Shown here piece by piece: positions 1-10,969 of a DNA stretch of 64,000 nt (within the stretch, counting starts at the first letter, position 1; every line of letters begins with the position of its first letter). A program made the translations under genes and the position numbers. The notes below the pieces were generated by a model. It searched no databases. It was not told the DNA's origin and saw only the letters and a program-made list of their open reading frames with translations. The stretch lies in contig JASEVX010000005.1 of NCBI GenBank assembly GCA_031761405.1, forward strand, positions 8,458,616 through 8,522,615, given 5' to 3'. This DNA is from Serripes groenlandicus. Its lineage: Eukaryota > Mollusca > Bivalvia > Cardiida > Cardiidae.

Positions 1-506
1 TATTTTTATAAATTTGAATTTCTAATTATAGTGAAAAGGAAATGGACAATGACCAGAAAATGCACTACACAATGACTGCCCTACTTACCATGCTTGACTT
101 AAAAAATCATTACGAAATATGTAGGTACTATGGGTCTGTTTTAGAAAACTTTGATTTTGAAATGAATAAAAAAAACACGTCATGCTCTATACAGGACGTC
201 TGCTCCTACAAGTATTTGGAACAGGGTATGTTGACCAAAAACGTGTTTTCTTAAGATTATTTTCCAAACAGGTGCTCTAGATTATGTGTAGCTGTATATG
301 AATTAAAACGGGTGGAGCATATGGCAACACAATTATTTCGAATATATGTAAGAGAATCTTGCACATGAACGTTAAAATGTTTTACTGTCTAAAAAATTAT
401 AAATTGTCAGATAATTAACTATGAACATGTTTATCTCGGATTGTTTTTAAAGAAAATTGTAACCAAAGAAAACCAACATGAACCTAGGTCCCATTATGGC
501 TTTTGT
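1..506. other. unassigned AT-rich sequence
   Basis: No domain, repeat family or splice-bounded exon recognised. A 70-codon open frame at 42-254 has no motif and looks like chance. Confidence 0.5.
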
Positions 507-715
507 TTAACAATTTACCGCCTACAGACGCATTTTGATCTGTAGTGCACCTATTTTGAAAACATTGTGACAAAAGGAAAAAATGCCAATAATGAGCAAA
601 TTCTCTTTTTGTCGCAACGTTTTCAAGCCCATTCAATAATTGAAAAGAGTTTCCGTATCATAAGGAGTTTTCAAAGTCGTCTGATGCAGATGTGTAATAT
701 GTGGGAAAGGTTTAA
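507..715 (-). mobile_element. PBM element (piggyBac-like MITE), diverged copy
   Basis: Starts TTAAC and ends GGTTTAA, with the family's internal landmarks in order: a GACGCATTTTGA block, AACATTGTGACAAAAGG, a short palindrome around TGAGCAAATT, CGCAACGTTTTCAA and AAAGTCGTCTGATGCAGA. Many substitutions relative to the copies at 10970 and 17938 mark it as old. It carries no transposase frame. Confidence 0.6.
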
Positions 716-786
716 TTAAACTAATCGGTTTTTCACCACAGCTGAAGTTCATCGGACATTAAATGTGATCTAAGAAGACTGTTAAA

Positions 787-1400
787 GTCCCATTCACACC
801 GACCGCCCGGACCGACCCGGAGCGTCCCAGACTGAAATTAGGCCAATCCGGGGTCAGGTCCATGTTGGATCCGTGTTAGATCAGGGCTTATCCGGGACAG
901 TCCGGGATGAACCTGGATAGTCCGGAACATCTCCCCAGCAATTTTAAACTGTTTAAAAATGTCGTGGTCATCGGGACCGTCCTGGAGGATTTTTTTCAAT
1001 CCGGGGTTGTCCGTGTAGCGACCGCTTTGGCTCTGAGAAGGTCCGTAGTGGCACCATGTTGATCCTGGGCGAACCGGCATGTCGTGTTGGGTCCAGGGCG
1101 ACCGTCTTGAGTCCGGGATAGTCCGTAGCTGATCCGAGACGATACGGTATGGTCCGGTGTCATCCGTGTTGACACCGTGTTGGGTCCGGGGCGGTCCGTA
1201 GCGATGCCGTGGTGGTATCGGGGTCAGATCCGTGTTGTTCCTTGTTCATCCGTTGTGGTGCCGTGTTGGGTCCGGGGTGACGATGTCTTGCGACTCAATT
1301 TCACCCAAGACCACCCCGGATCTAGATATCTCTTGGTCCGGGGTGTTCCGTGCGAATCCGGGGTGCTCCGTGTTGGGTCCGGCTTCGTTGTGACTGTATA
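787..1400. repeat. GC-rich degenerate short-repeat block, possible foldback element
   Basis: About 600 bp of drifting 10-15-bp repeats built on GTCCGGGGTGATCCGTGTT. It is much more GC-rich than its surroundings. The left edge is C-rich (CACACCGACCGCCCGGACC) and the right part G-rich (GTTGGGTCCGG), the strand asymmetry of a foldback element and similar to the clearer one at 50159-51092. The open frames of 80 and 84 codons here arise from the repeats and are not genes. The outer ends do not pair convincingly. Confidence 0.45.
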
Positions 1401-1900
1401 TTATCAATTCAGTATAAATGTGAACATTTGAAAGTGAGTTTACACCGTTATATCATCCGACTGCTTTAGTTAAGTGACCAATCGACTGTATCTATGTATT
1501 GCAATTTATCAATAAAATACACGTAACTAATTTAGTCTCTTTTGAAAATTTGAAAAAGCTTTTCCCCTGCACCGTTTCAAAGAATGTTTCATTTGCTTTC
1601 AGTGTTTAAAACCAGGAATTTTCAGCATAAATGCGAACAGCGAAAACATCCTGCACTATTTGTGTGACTTTGTTTGCCTAATATTTGAGGACAGTGATTA
1701 AACTATACTAAACCAAGAGCTAGAAAAGTCGAGCCGTCTTTGGATAAAGATCAGCAGAGATCTTATTAGAGCAACTTTACTCTTTCTTTGCCCCAACAAT
1801 GTACATGTGTCATTGCGTCAACTCTAAATGGGCGGTGCTCCATGAAAACAGAAACTATCGAAATTAATGAAACGCGTTAATAAACTCATCTTCTCATATA
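1401..1900. other. unassigned sequence
   Basis: AT-rich; nothing recognised on either strand. Confidence 0.5.
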
Positions 1901-2167
1901 TAAAGGCTTTCCACGAGAAAACTAATAGTATGAACTCTGCGTAAAGTATCGACCCGGATCAGCCTAAGCATGCCGCGCAGACTAATCCGGGCAGACATTT
2001 TTCACCTCCTGTAGATTTTCTGTTTCAGGAATCATTACTCTAAACCTCTATCCCCCTGAGACGGAATGTGTCGGCTCGGATTAGCTTGCGCGGACTGCGC
2101 ATGCTGATCTGGGTTGACAAATTACGCAGAGGCCATTATGTTGGTTTTGTTGTAATTCGGCTCATAT
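1901..2167 (+). mobile_element. PAL element (nested-hairpin MITE), near full length
   Basis: PAL copies run from ATATGAGCCGTTCCACGAG to its reverse complement and have no coding capacity. Inside the terminal repeats each half contains its own hairpin. One is built on GGATCAGCCTAAGCATGC, the other on GGATTAGCCTGCGCGGAC, separated by a spacer with TTTCTGTTTCAGGAATCATTACTC and CCCCCTGAGACGGAATGTGTC. This copy keeps both hairpins and the right GGCTCATAT end; its left terminus has decayed. I call this plus orientation when the AAGCATGC hairpin comes first. Confidence 0.75.
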
Positions 2168-2787
2168 GATACTGATCCAAATGGTTACTACTTTACAGAT
2201 GTTTATCGAAATCTTATATGCCTTGACTTATCACCGAACAATGTAGATGAAGATCAGACCGGACAGTCTTATCTGGATATACGCTGGTCGCAAATGCATT
2301 ATGTTTGATGTTCGAAGAGTACCGCTCACTTACAAATTCAAAAACATATTCTGAACGGTGTCTTTGTCTGATGAACTTAATGCTTTAAGAAAGGCATATT
2401 GCTTTGAAACGTTCCAAATTTACTAATGAGATATCGAGTATATTATATTCTATAATTAAGAAAGGCATACTTGTCCAACATTGTCTAAAAACTTATTAAA
2501 AAAAAATGTCTAAAACATGAATTCGAATTACCATCAAAATTCTTTTTAAACAATGACGATAAAACACGTTGCATCTAAATAAATGAGGCATTTGCCTTTG
2601 CTTCAATTTTATAACGGACTACAACAATGTTAGAGAGATAGTAAACTATAGTAGATCGCGTCATACAAAACCAAAGAAACTACATTTCATTACAAAGAAT
2701 GATGTCTTCACTCAAAGCGGCTGTTTTTCATGTTGCAACACAATGTGATTAAAGTCATGTTGCACGAGGTCTTCTATATGTGATGTA
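2168..2787. other. 3' flank of ILP-1, unassigned
   Basis: AT-rich sequence downstream of the ILP-1 stop codon. I see no clean AATAAA on the minus strand within the first 300 bases, so the 3'UTR end is undefined. Confidence 0.4.
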
Positions 2788-4233
2788 CTACATGTTATCG
2801 AGTAGGCTGTCCATAATCGAGGTACCATCCCCATTACAATACTCTCCAAGTTCTCTTAAATCACAACGAAAATAGCAACATTCACATATAATTCCTTGTG
2901 CAATATTTCTCTTTATTAAAAAGCTATGTGCCATTTGTCTGGTAAAGAGCTTATTGCCAACGTCTGGAGTTTTTAACGGAGTATCTGTGTTTGTAGTTTT
3001 TTCAGTGAAAGTACCATTTCTTAAATGTTTGGTAGTGTGGTATTCTGTAATGAAAAACAAAAATACAAATAGAGTTGTTACCCGGATTTACCCCATATCC
3101 TTTGCTTGTGAACTTTTTTAAATACTTGAATATATCTGAAAATATCGATGTCTCGATCTCCAAAGTAGGTGAACCTATCAATAGAGAACCCGACGGACGC
3201 ACCTTTTCCAATAAATCAAGACGTAAAAGTACACATGTAAGATGACAATAGGGAGGTTTTAAACATATCGGGATATGAGCCGTCCCACGAGAAAACCAAC
3301 ATTGTGGACTCTGCGTAACATATCGACCCGGATCAGCCTAAGCATGCCGCGCAGGCTAACCTGGACGGACACTTTTAGCTTCCTGCGGATTTTCTTTCTG
3401 TGTCAGGAATCATTACCCTATACCTTTATCCCCCTGAGACGGAATGTGTCAGCCCGCATTAGCTGATCTGGGTCGAAACATTACGCAGAGTCAATCATGT
3501 TGGTTTTCTCGTGGAACAGCTCATATATCATATGAAAAGAGCATAGTCAGCCGCATGCTTATCAAAACAGTTCAAAACTTTTGTTAAATGAAAGAAGGAT
3601 TCGCCTAATTTTTGAACATGGTAGAGTCTACGTTATGGTGTATCGCATTGAAAGAGATAAATTAATTAAACAAATGAACAAGGGACTGTTTACGGTCATC
3701 CTGTATTTCACAACAGCAGTTCATGCACGTACGGTATTGTCGTCTCGAAGTTGATTTATTTCCCCTTTACCACATATAGCAAATATGCAACTGACGACTT
3801 AGCAAAGATCTGGAAAAATTATGGAAAATCTCTATTAATTAGTTATTGAATAGAATTGAATAGGTTTTGGGTAAAGATAACATTTTGCGACACTGTTCAA
3901 AAAGTCGTCTGCTGCATATTCTTAAATGTCGTCTGCATGTGCGAAAGTGTCAATGGCAAATTTTTCCCCAAAATGGATGTATTTAGGAGAAATAAGAAAC
4001 ATGAATCACTTACTGGGGTTGTGAATTTGACTCCTCTTTTTATGGCCTCCACTAAATCCGCCTCGACTCTCGCATAAAAGGGATAAAACCCTATTGAGGT
4101 TGTCTCCGCAAAAGCGTCCGCGTATTTGTTGGTGTGGATGGCAACTTCTTTCTAAGCCACCGAAGACGGGTACCAAAAGTAAACAAATAGCGAAACAATA
4201 CTGAAAGAGTTCGTTGGCGTGGTTTCTCATCAT
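2788..4233 (-). CDS. insulin-like peptide precursor ILP-1 (two coding exons)
   Basis: Secreted prohormone of the molluscan insulin family, expected to signal through a receptor tyrosine kinase. Coding exons are 4014-4233 and 2788-3044 (minus). The donor at 4013 reads GTAAGT and the acceptor at 3046-3045 follows TTTTTCATTAC. The intron is phase 1, and splicing gives exactly 158 codons plus stop. Residues 1 to about 26 are a signal peptide. The B chain (about 27-64) has Cys31, Cys42 and Cys54 with the CG...L...L..LC pattern, followed by KKR (65-67). The C peptide is Thr-rich and ends IKR (117-119). The A chain from residue 120 contains GIICECC...C...YC with Cys127, 129, 130, 134 and 143. Cys31 and Cys127 would form the fourth disulfide known in molluscan insulins. 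A 5'UTR acceptor at 4244-4243 means the exon starts at 4242. The intron holds a PAL element and a decayed PBM. Reading frame, spacing and splice phase all agree. Confidence 0.92.
3273..3536 (+). mobile_element. PAL element inside the ILP-1 intron
   Basis: Both ATATGAGCC and GGCTCATAT-type ends are present, in plus orientation. It sits 229 bp from the A-chain exon. The right-hand hairpin is shortened: the second GCGC stem is missing. Confidence 0.8.
3765..3935 (+). mobile_element. decayed PBM fragment in the ILP-1 intron
   Basis: CCCCTTTACCACATATAGCAAATATGCAACTGACGACTT, a GGAAAATCTCTATTAATTAG block and AAAGTCGTCTGCTGCAT follow the forward PBM order with many changes. The right terminus cannot be placed. 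Confidence 0.35.
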
Positions 4234-4388
4234 CAAACTGAACTGAAAATAAATAAAATAGATAGTTAAATCAACAGAAGGTCAAAACAAGCATACTAGT
4301 TCATTGGGTTTTCAGGGGACTCAAGTCTGTATTATAATTACCACATACAGCTGTAATTTGACGCATTAGAAGCAGACTGCGTTTGCAA

Positions 4389-4657
4389 ATATGAGCCGTC
4401 CTACGAGGAAACCCATATTATGGACACTGCGTAATGTATCGATCCGGATCAGCCTGCGCAGTTTGCGCAGGCTAATCCGAGCCGAAACATTCCGTCTCAT
4501 GGGAATAGAGGTATAGAGTAATGACTCATGAAACAGAAAATCAACAGGCTGCGAAAAGTGTCTACCCGGGTCAGCCTGCTCGGCATGCTTAGGCTGATCC
4601 GGGTCGATACTTTACGCAGAGTTCACAATGTTGGTCTTTTGGTGGGACGGCTCATAT
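4389..4657 (-). mobile_element. PAL element just upstream of the ILP-1 coding exon
   Basis: Full length with both termini. The GCGCAGTTTGCGC hairpin comes first and the GGCATGCTTAGGC hairpin second, so orientation is minus. It lies about 150 bp above the 5'UTR splice acceptor, hence within the inferred first intron of ILP-1. Confidence 0.85.
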
Positions 4658-5050
4658 AATCCCAATCCTACTTAACAAGAATCAGCGCCTGTTTGAAACA
4701 AATTGGAGCTGTTAGTCGAGTCTGAAAGCTCTCAAGGTCGAGGTTTATCATTAAAACCATGTTCCAATTATTTGTCCCTTTGCATCTGCAATAAGATTTC
4801 ATCTTCAAATTAAATACAATTCAATACTTAAGTTAAAACCAATAAAGTTAAAATTGATAAACAACGCACTACTGGACGCTCTCTAATTAAAAAAATAGTA
4901 TTAACCTTTTCCAGTTAAACTAACGTTACACAGCTAACGCTAAAACAGTATACATGTATATAACATTGACATAACATGTTTTTGTTAACCAATCGCATTG
5001 ACATAAGCCGCTGAAAATGATCAACACATGTTACATATTTAGAATAAAAA
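4658..5050. other. unassigned sequence
   Basis: No element or exon recognised. A first (5'UTR) exon of ILP-1 should lie somewhere above 4242 but cannot be identified without transcript data. Confidence 0.4.
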
Positions 5051-5086
5051 AAGTAAGTAAGTAAGTTAGTAAGTAAGTAAGTAAGT
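5051..5086. repeat. (AAGT)n microsatellite
   Basis: About nine AAGT units, one interrupted as TTAGT. Confidence 0.9.
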
Positions 5087-5205
5087 TTATTATTTTGCCT
5101 GGTGTTATCAATTTATAAGATACATTCATAACTTAACAATAATTATTTGTTATAGTACACCCGGTCCCATGGGCCTATTAGTCACCAGAGAAAACATGTT
5201 ACATT

Positions 5206-5478
5206 ATATGAACCGTTCCACGAGAAAACCAACAATATGGACTCTGCGTAATATATCGACTCAGATTAGCCTACGCAGTCCGCGCAAGATAATCCGAGCC
5301 GACACATTCTGTCTCAGGGGGGATAGAAGTATAGAGTGATGATTCCTGAAACAGAAAATCCAGAAGAGGCGAAAAGTATCTGTCCGGGTTAGCTTGTGTG
5401 GCATGCTAAGGCTGATCCGGGTCAATACTTTACGCCGAGTCCACACTAATGGTTTTCTCGCTGTACGCCTCCTCATAT
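5206..5478 (-). mobile_element. PAL element
   Basis: Minus orientation, with ATATGAACC on the left and a damaged CTCATAT on the right. It abuts the PBM copy at 5518. An open frame of 126 codons crosses both elements and is artefactual. Confidence 0.8.
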
Positions 5479-5517
5479 GTATCACACACATATACATGAA
5501 TCCGTGATCGGACGTTT

Positions 5518-5745
5518 GACCCTTTCCCTCATATAGACGCTTTCTGACGCCTCTGCGGCAGACGGCTTTTTGAAAACATAGTGACAAAAGAAGAAATTGC
5601 ACAGAACGTGCAATTTCTCCTTTTGCCACAATGTTTTCCACTTTTTGTCATAGGTTATCCATTCAATTATGGAGATTTTCTATGTTTTGACAAAATGCGT
5701 TCAAAGTCGTCTGCTGCAGAATTGTCGTATGAGGGTAAGGGTTAA
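5518..5745 (-). mobile_element. PBM element
   Basis: Left end GACCCTTTCCCTCATATAGACG, right end GTATGAGGGTAAGGGTTAA. The TTAA survives only on the right. A central palindrome AAATTGCAC.GAACGTGCAATTT is present. It is near-identical in layout to 17938-18168. Confidence 0.8.
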
Positions 5746-5746
5746 A

Positions 5747-6063
5747 AACTATCTGAAAAATGTTTTCTAAATTAATAAACTGCAGAATGTGCAACCTATA
5801 CCCTCGTAAATAAATATAAATCTAACTATCTGAATTTTTTTTTCTAATTTAATAAACTGCAGTATGTGCAACCTTTACCATCGTAAATAAATATTAATCT
5901 AACTATCTGAAAAATGTTTTCTAAATTAATAAACTGCAGTATGTGCAACCTATACCCTCGTAAATAAATATAAATCTAACTATCTGAAAAATGTTTTCTA
6001 ATTTAATAAACTGCAGTATGTGCAACCTTTACCATCGTAAATAAATATTAATCTAACTATCTG
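5747..6063 (+). repeat. 77-bp tandem repeat, four units
   Basis: Unit starts AACTATCTGAAAAATG at 5747, 5824, 5901, 5978 and a partial at 6055, spaced exactly 77 bp. Units 1 and 3 share CCTATACCCTCG; units 2 and 4 share CCTTTACCATCG. The array therefore grew by duplication of a 154-bp dimer. It starts directly at the PBM right end. Confidence 0.9.
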
Positions 6064-6126
6064 CATCGTGTGATTCGACGTCTAATTTTCCTTTATTATT
6101 TAGCCGCCATCACCTTTCATTGATAT

Positions 6127-6370
6127 AGAGGGCTTGGCGTGAAACGGTTGTAACTAAAATTCATTTGTTTACCAAGGTTAATCACCTCGCCATGAAGTCT
6201 TTATAAGCGATAAATCATTTTTCTTAGTATACAATGGAAATTTAGGTGCCATTGCTCGTTCTGATCAATGGCACCTAAATTTGCATTATTTACAAAGGGG
6301 TCAAAATTGCCCCTAAATCAGGGTTTTCAAAATAGGTTTTTAATTACAACCGTTTCACGCCAAGCCCTCA
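6127..6370 (+). mobile_element. M4 element, copy 1 (244 bp)
   Basis: Terminal inverted repeats GAGGGCTTGGCGTGAAACGG / CCGTTTCACGCCAAGCCCTC. It is flanked by ATAT at 6123-6126 and 6371-6374, a 4-bp target duplication. The middle is a palindrome AGGTGCCATTGCTC...GATCAATGGCACCT. There is no coding frame. Confidence 0.85.
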
Positions 6371-6374
6371 ATAT

Positions 6375-7240
6375 ACGTCTAACCGCTGAAGTGACGTCAT
6401 TTCCTTAATTTGGTTTCCGCGTCGTAACAAAGACTTGAGCGTAAGACTGGAAACCAAACTAGTAGTGTCATATGGTATTCATGTAGTGGGAGTTTGACAC
6501 TCTTAGACAGGGCTTTATGTACTAAAAGACAATAAAGAAAGGTTTACAAAAAATGAACGCTGACAAAAGCCATAACCCTGTCCAAAAGATGATTTTAATG
6601 CGTGAACTTATGATCGCAATTCTTCCTTTGTTAAAATAGCCAGTTTTAACTTATGACCTTGGCTCCATACCGAGTGGACTAAATCGGATAAAAAAAATGA
6701 GACAAACAAGTTTTCACAAAGTACTTTCTATTTTATAAACATCGACGGGATGCAACGAATAATAACTATTCCTGGAATGTAGCACTACCGAGGCTAGGAT
6801 GGCTTTATACGAAGACAAAAACATAATGTAGCTCTTAACACGTTTTCAGTATAACAGAGCAAAATTTAGGTATAAGTTTATTTCTCACACGTCTGCTGCA
6901 TGAAGTCAAAAGCCGTTTACAGGAAAGGATCAAGCTGATTTTCAATAAAATTCACACATCCAAGACATTTATAAAATGCTGTTCGCAATAGCAACTGGGC
7001 AGCACCTTACCAGGAATCACTTGATTTTCCAAACAACATATACTGAAAATGAGCAAATCTTAACTATTGTATTTAAGCTAGAGGAACTTCACTGACATTT
7101 CGTTAGGCATTAAATACATTTTATCATTTTTGAATGTGTCGTTCTTAAATACTATTTTCTGATTTTTCCTGATAATGAAAGGGTGAGTTTTAAGGACAAT
7201 TAAGTATTCAATTTTACCTTTGCTAGGATGTACCAACCCT
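6375..7240. other. unassigned sequence
   Basis: No gene or repeat family recognised. The last 20 bases (TTTGCTAGGATGTACCAACCC) may be the diverged first unit of the minisatellite that follows. Confidence 0.5.
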
Positions 7241-8045
7241 TTTGTTAGGTTTCAACGTTCACAAACAAATTGTTAGGTTTCAACGTACACACACCAAAGT
7301 GTTAGGTTCCAACGTACACAAACTAAATTGTTAGGTTTAAACGTACACAAACTAAATTGTTAGGTTTCAACGTACACAAACCAAATTGTTAGGTTTTACC
7401 GTACACAAACCGAATTGTTAGGTTTGAACGTACACAAACCCAATCGTTAGGTTTAAACGTACACAAACCAAATTGTTAGGTTTCAACGTGCACACACCCT
7501 ATTGTTAGGTTTGAACGTACACAAACCCAATCGTTAGGTTTAAACGTACACAAACCAAATTGTTAGGTTTCAACGTGCACACACCCTATTGTTAGGTTTG
7601 AACGTACACAAACCAAATTGTTAGGTTTCAACGTGCACACACCCTATTGTTAGGTTTGAACGTACACAAACCCAATCGTTAGGTTTAAACGTACACAAAC
7701 CAAATTGTTAGGTTTCAACGTGCACAAACCCAATCGTTAGGTTTAAACGTACACAAACCAAATTGTTAGGTTTCAACGTGCACACACCCTATTGTTAGGT
7801 TTGAACGTACACAAACCCAATCGTTAGGTTTAAACGTACACAAACCAAATTGTTAGGTTTCAACGTGCACACACCCTATTGTTAGGTTTGAACGTACACA
7901 AACCAAATTGTTAGGTTTCAACGTGCACACACCCTATTGTTAGGTTTGAACGTACACAAACCCAATCGTTAGGTTTAAACGTACACAAACCAAATTGTTA
8001 GGTTTCAACGTGCACACACCAACTTGTTAGGTTTGAACGTACACC
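7241..8045 (+). repeat. 29-bp minisatellite, about 28 units
   Basis: Units of 28-29 bp read (A)TTGTTAGGTTTCAACGTACACAAACC with three common variants: CAACGTGCACACACCCT, GAACGTACACAAACCCA and ATCGTTAGGTTTAAACG. From about 7420 onward the variants follow one another in a fixed three-unit order (about 87 bp), a higher-order repeat. Earlier units are more mixed. There are no unique spacers, so it is not a CRISPR-type array. Confidence 0.92.
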
Positions 8046-8143
8046 AGGGGCGTAGCTTTGCAATAATCAATGTGTAGGCCGTCTCGTGAGAAAATCAACA
8101 TTGTGGATTCACCCGGATCAGCCTAAGCATGCCGCACAGGCCT
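8045..8143 (+). mobile_element. hAT-like TIR end fused to a PAL fragment
   Basis: CAGGGGCGTAGCTTTGCAATAATCAATGTG matches the left end of the element at 15328. It is followed by a deleted PAL left half (GGCCGTCTCGTGAGAAAATC, then the AAGCATGCCGC hairpin). The right TIR is missing. Confidence 0.55.
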
Positions 8144-10023
8144 ACTACTGTTGTCCCTCAATTCATGTACATCGGTTAGCGCTGGGAGTTAATATCCTTA
8201 TACGTGCTGATCGACCAATAGAGTAAACAAGAGTTGCTGCAAGATGCAGCAATTGGATGTTAGCGCGGGAATCAGCATTTTATGGCTTGGGAAATACTGT
8301 TTGGTTGGAAAAACACGAAACCCGCTTTTAAGTATATGATATAAATATATATATGATAACAATAGTTTTTTAGTTAAATACGTAAAACGAAATTAAAAAT
8401 ACGTTTTCCCAACGTGTTGACCTCGATCCCCAAAATTATTGTAAACATTTGTCCACGCATGCGCGTCATTTTTCCCCCCCTTAATATATTCTTAAAATCG
8501 CAAATATTAGCACAATAACTTCGCATTCATAAAAATATTCCCATTTTCCTGTTTTTAAAAAACTATGATTTTAATTTACATTTTAATTATAAAAAACGAC
8601 TCGCATATAAATAGACTGGCTTACTAATCTTAATATTATATTGCAAACTCGAACGAGAACCAGTCTAGTGACGAACTGCTACGGAAATATCCGAGAGCTG
8701 ACGGTAAAATACGGCGAATGCGCAAGTCCATTACACCAGTGATAGTTCTAAACGCAACCAATATATGCGCTGGTTCTGATGCACCCGGTATTTCAGACAC
8801 TTTGACAGCTTTAAGAAATAATTATCCGTCATTAATTTGTCTCGTGAGCAGTTTTAATCCTCTGATGAACAGTATTACACTTAAACACAAACAAGGTTTG
8901 TCGATTGTGAACGTGGACCTTTGTGATTAGGGTTCGAGTGTTCCCCATTTGCGTTTCGTTATTCTATTGAGTGAATAAATAATAATTCAGTATTTGTTTG
9001 CAACAGTATTACAGTCATGTCAGTGCGCTCAATCTATTACCTATCTGGTTCCCGCCAAACACAAAATACTTCAACGTTAAATTGCTGTCGTCTACCTGTA
9101 GCTTCAATCTCGTTCTTTTAAACAGGAATGGCGACGGTCTAAGTACGTTTGATTTCGTCTGAGGAACCTTTGCCGAGTTGAAATTCTAAATCAGGATCCC
9201 TGAATTGATAGACATGATTTGCTCGATTCCAGTGAATAGGTTTATCTTTAATAAAAAAAAGATTCGCGCGTGTTTTTCAATGACTTTGCATATTCCGTAT
9301 TTAAATGTGCTCAATAACCACACACACCTCAAAACCCAAACCTGACAAAGTGATCAAATTAAATTTGACATTTTTCGTGAGAATATAATGACTGTACAGC
9401 ATACATTTCCTAAACGTGTTGTGTAAATTGAAATAGCTGATGATTCGAATATTTACTAATTGAGCTTCGTCATTCCAAAACAAATCCGAAGGAGTTTTAA
9501 ACTAACTGGTAATTATTTCAACCAAAGAGCACATTTATACAGTATTTAATAGTCATAATACCCAAAAGGGTCAATTATGTCATGTTATCAATATTATATG
9601 GCGAGTATGTAATACCCTGATCTTATTGAGTGTGTCATGTGCGGTAAATTATAAGACATGGTAATTGTAAGTGAACTGTGGAACTTTGGTTGGCATTACC
9701 CTGTCTCGTTTGTGGTAGGATGTACTATCCTTTCCAATAAGACAATCACTGAAGGTGTGTCATACATGTATCTGGCCATTGATACCCCATTCTCTAATGT
9801 TCACAATATCGATCTACTTTTGACTTTCATTAATTTTTATAGCGCATAGTCTGAAAACGCACAACTGTCAAGTCTAGCCTCCGATTTAAAGGAAACGTTA
9901 CAACGTACTGTCCTTATCAAACAGTGCATTAAATCCCTAATGGTAACTGATTCTAGTAGACCCTATTAAGCTTATTTACTTCTTCTTCATTCGTGCCAAA
10001 GTATCATTACGCCATTTTCAAGC
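8144..10023. other. unassigned AT-rich sequence
   Basis: Nearly 1.9 kb without a recognised repeat. Open frames at 8718-8930 (70 codons), 9301-9483 and 9658-9849 have no motif, splice support or conservation that I can see. Confidence 0.45.
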
Positions 10024-10027
10024 AAAT

Positions 10028-10273
10028 CGAGGGCTTGGCGTGAAACGGTTGTAACTAAAATTGGTATTTTTTTACCAAGGTTAATCACCTCGCCATGAAG
10101 TCTTTATAAGCGTTAAATCATTTTTCTTGGTAAACAATGTAAATTTAGGTGCCATTGCTCGTTCTGAGCAATGGCACCTAAATTTGCATTGTTTACAAAG
10201 GGGTCAAAATTGCCCCTAAACCAGAGTTTTCAAAATAGGTTTTAAGTTACAACCGTTTCACGCCAAGCCCTCG
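10028..10273 (+). mobile_element. M4 element, copy 2 (246 bp)
   Basis: CGAGGGCTTGGCGTGAAACG ... CGTTTCACGCCAAGCCCTCG, flanked by AAAT at 10024-10027 and 10274-10277. Same orientation as copy 1 and differs from it at few positions, so the insertion is young. Confidence 0.92.
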
Positions 10274-10277
10274 AAAT

Positions 10278-10969
10278 GACAGACGAACACGTGAGTCGCA
10301 ACAGGACAACTTGTACCGCAATGCGTTTATCCGTCATCAAAATTCGAATCAATTGTTCATATAAAAAGTGTGATTTGAATCAAATTATAAAAAAAAACAA
10401 GTACGAAAAATGGCGTGATGAAGTTTGATTAATTATTAGCTTCAATACGGCCGCACCTGTTTGCAAGTGCAATAAGACAGATGATGTTTATTGCGCGGCT
10501 CATGATTTAAAAAAGACGGCAAATACCCTCTCTCACCAGAAAAAACCCCAAACAAATTCAGCTGTATATAAAACGAAACACATACACACGCAAGCAATTT
10601 CTTTTGTATATAAGGTTGTTTTCAAAGTCTCTTTTGTCCCAAAGGCTATATACTGACATATTATGATGATGTGTTTCGGCGGTAACATCCCTTTGAGACT
10701 TTGCATACGGATTTGCTTGTCTGCCATTTGGTTGCCTGTAAATCGGTCAAACACTCATTTTGGCATGATGTGGAGCACGTAGACAAGAGTACTGTATCCC
10801 CACATTAAACCTCAGATCATTTTCTCGTCAATTAGAACTTATCGATGATTTCGTTCAGGACAATCGTAACTACGCCAAGTCACACTATGTAGTTACAGCT
10901 GTTTCAACCGAAGCCGACAATACACGTCATCTCGACGAGGCATTATGCGGACTGTATCACTCTTCTTAA
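10278..10969. other. unassigned sequence
   Basis: Nothing recognised; the 73-codon minus-strand frame at 10533-10754 has no recognisable motif. Confidence 0.5.

Noticed and set aside
5261..5641. 126-codon minus-strand gene
   Set aside because: The frame runs across a PAL and a PBM element and is repeat-derived.
7241..8045. CRISPR array
   Set aside because: Contiguous 29-bp tandem units without unique spacers, in a eukaryotic context.
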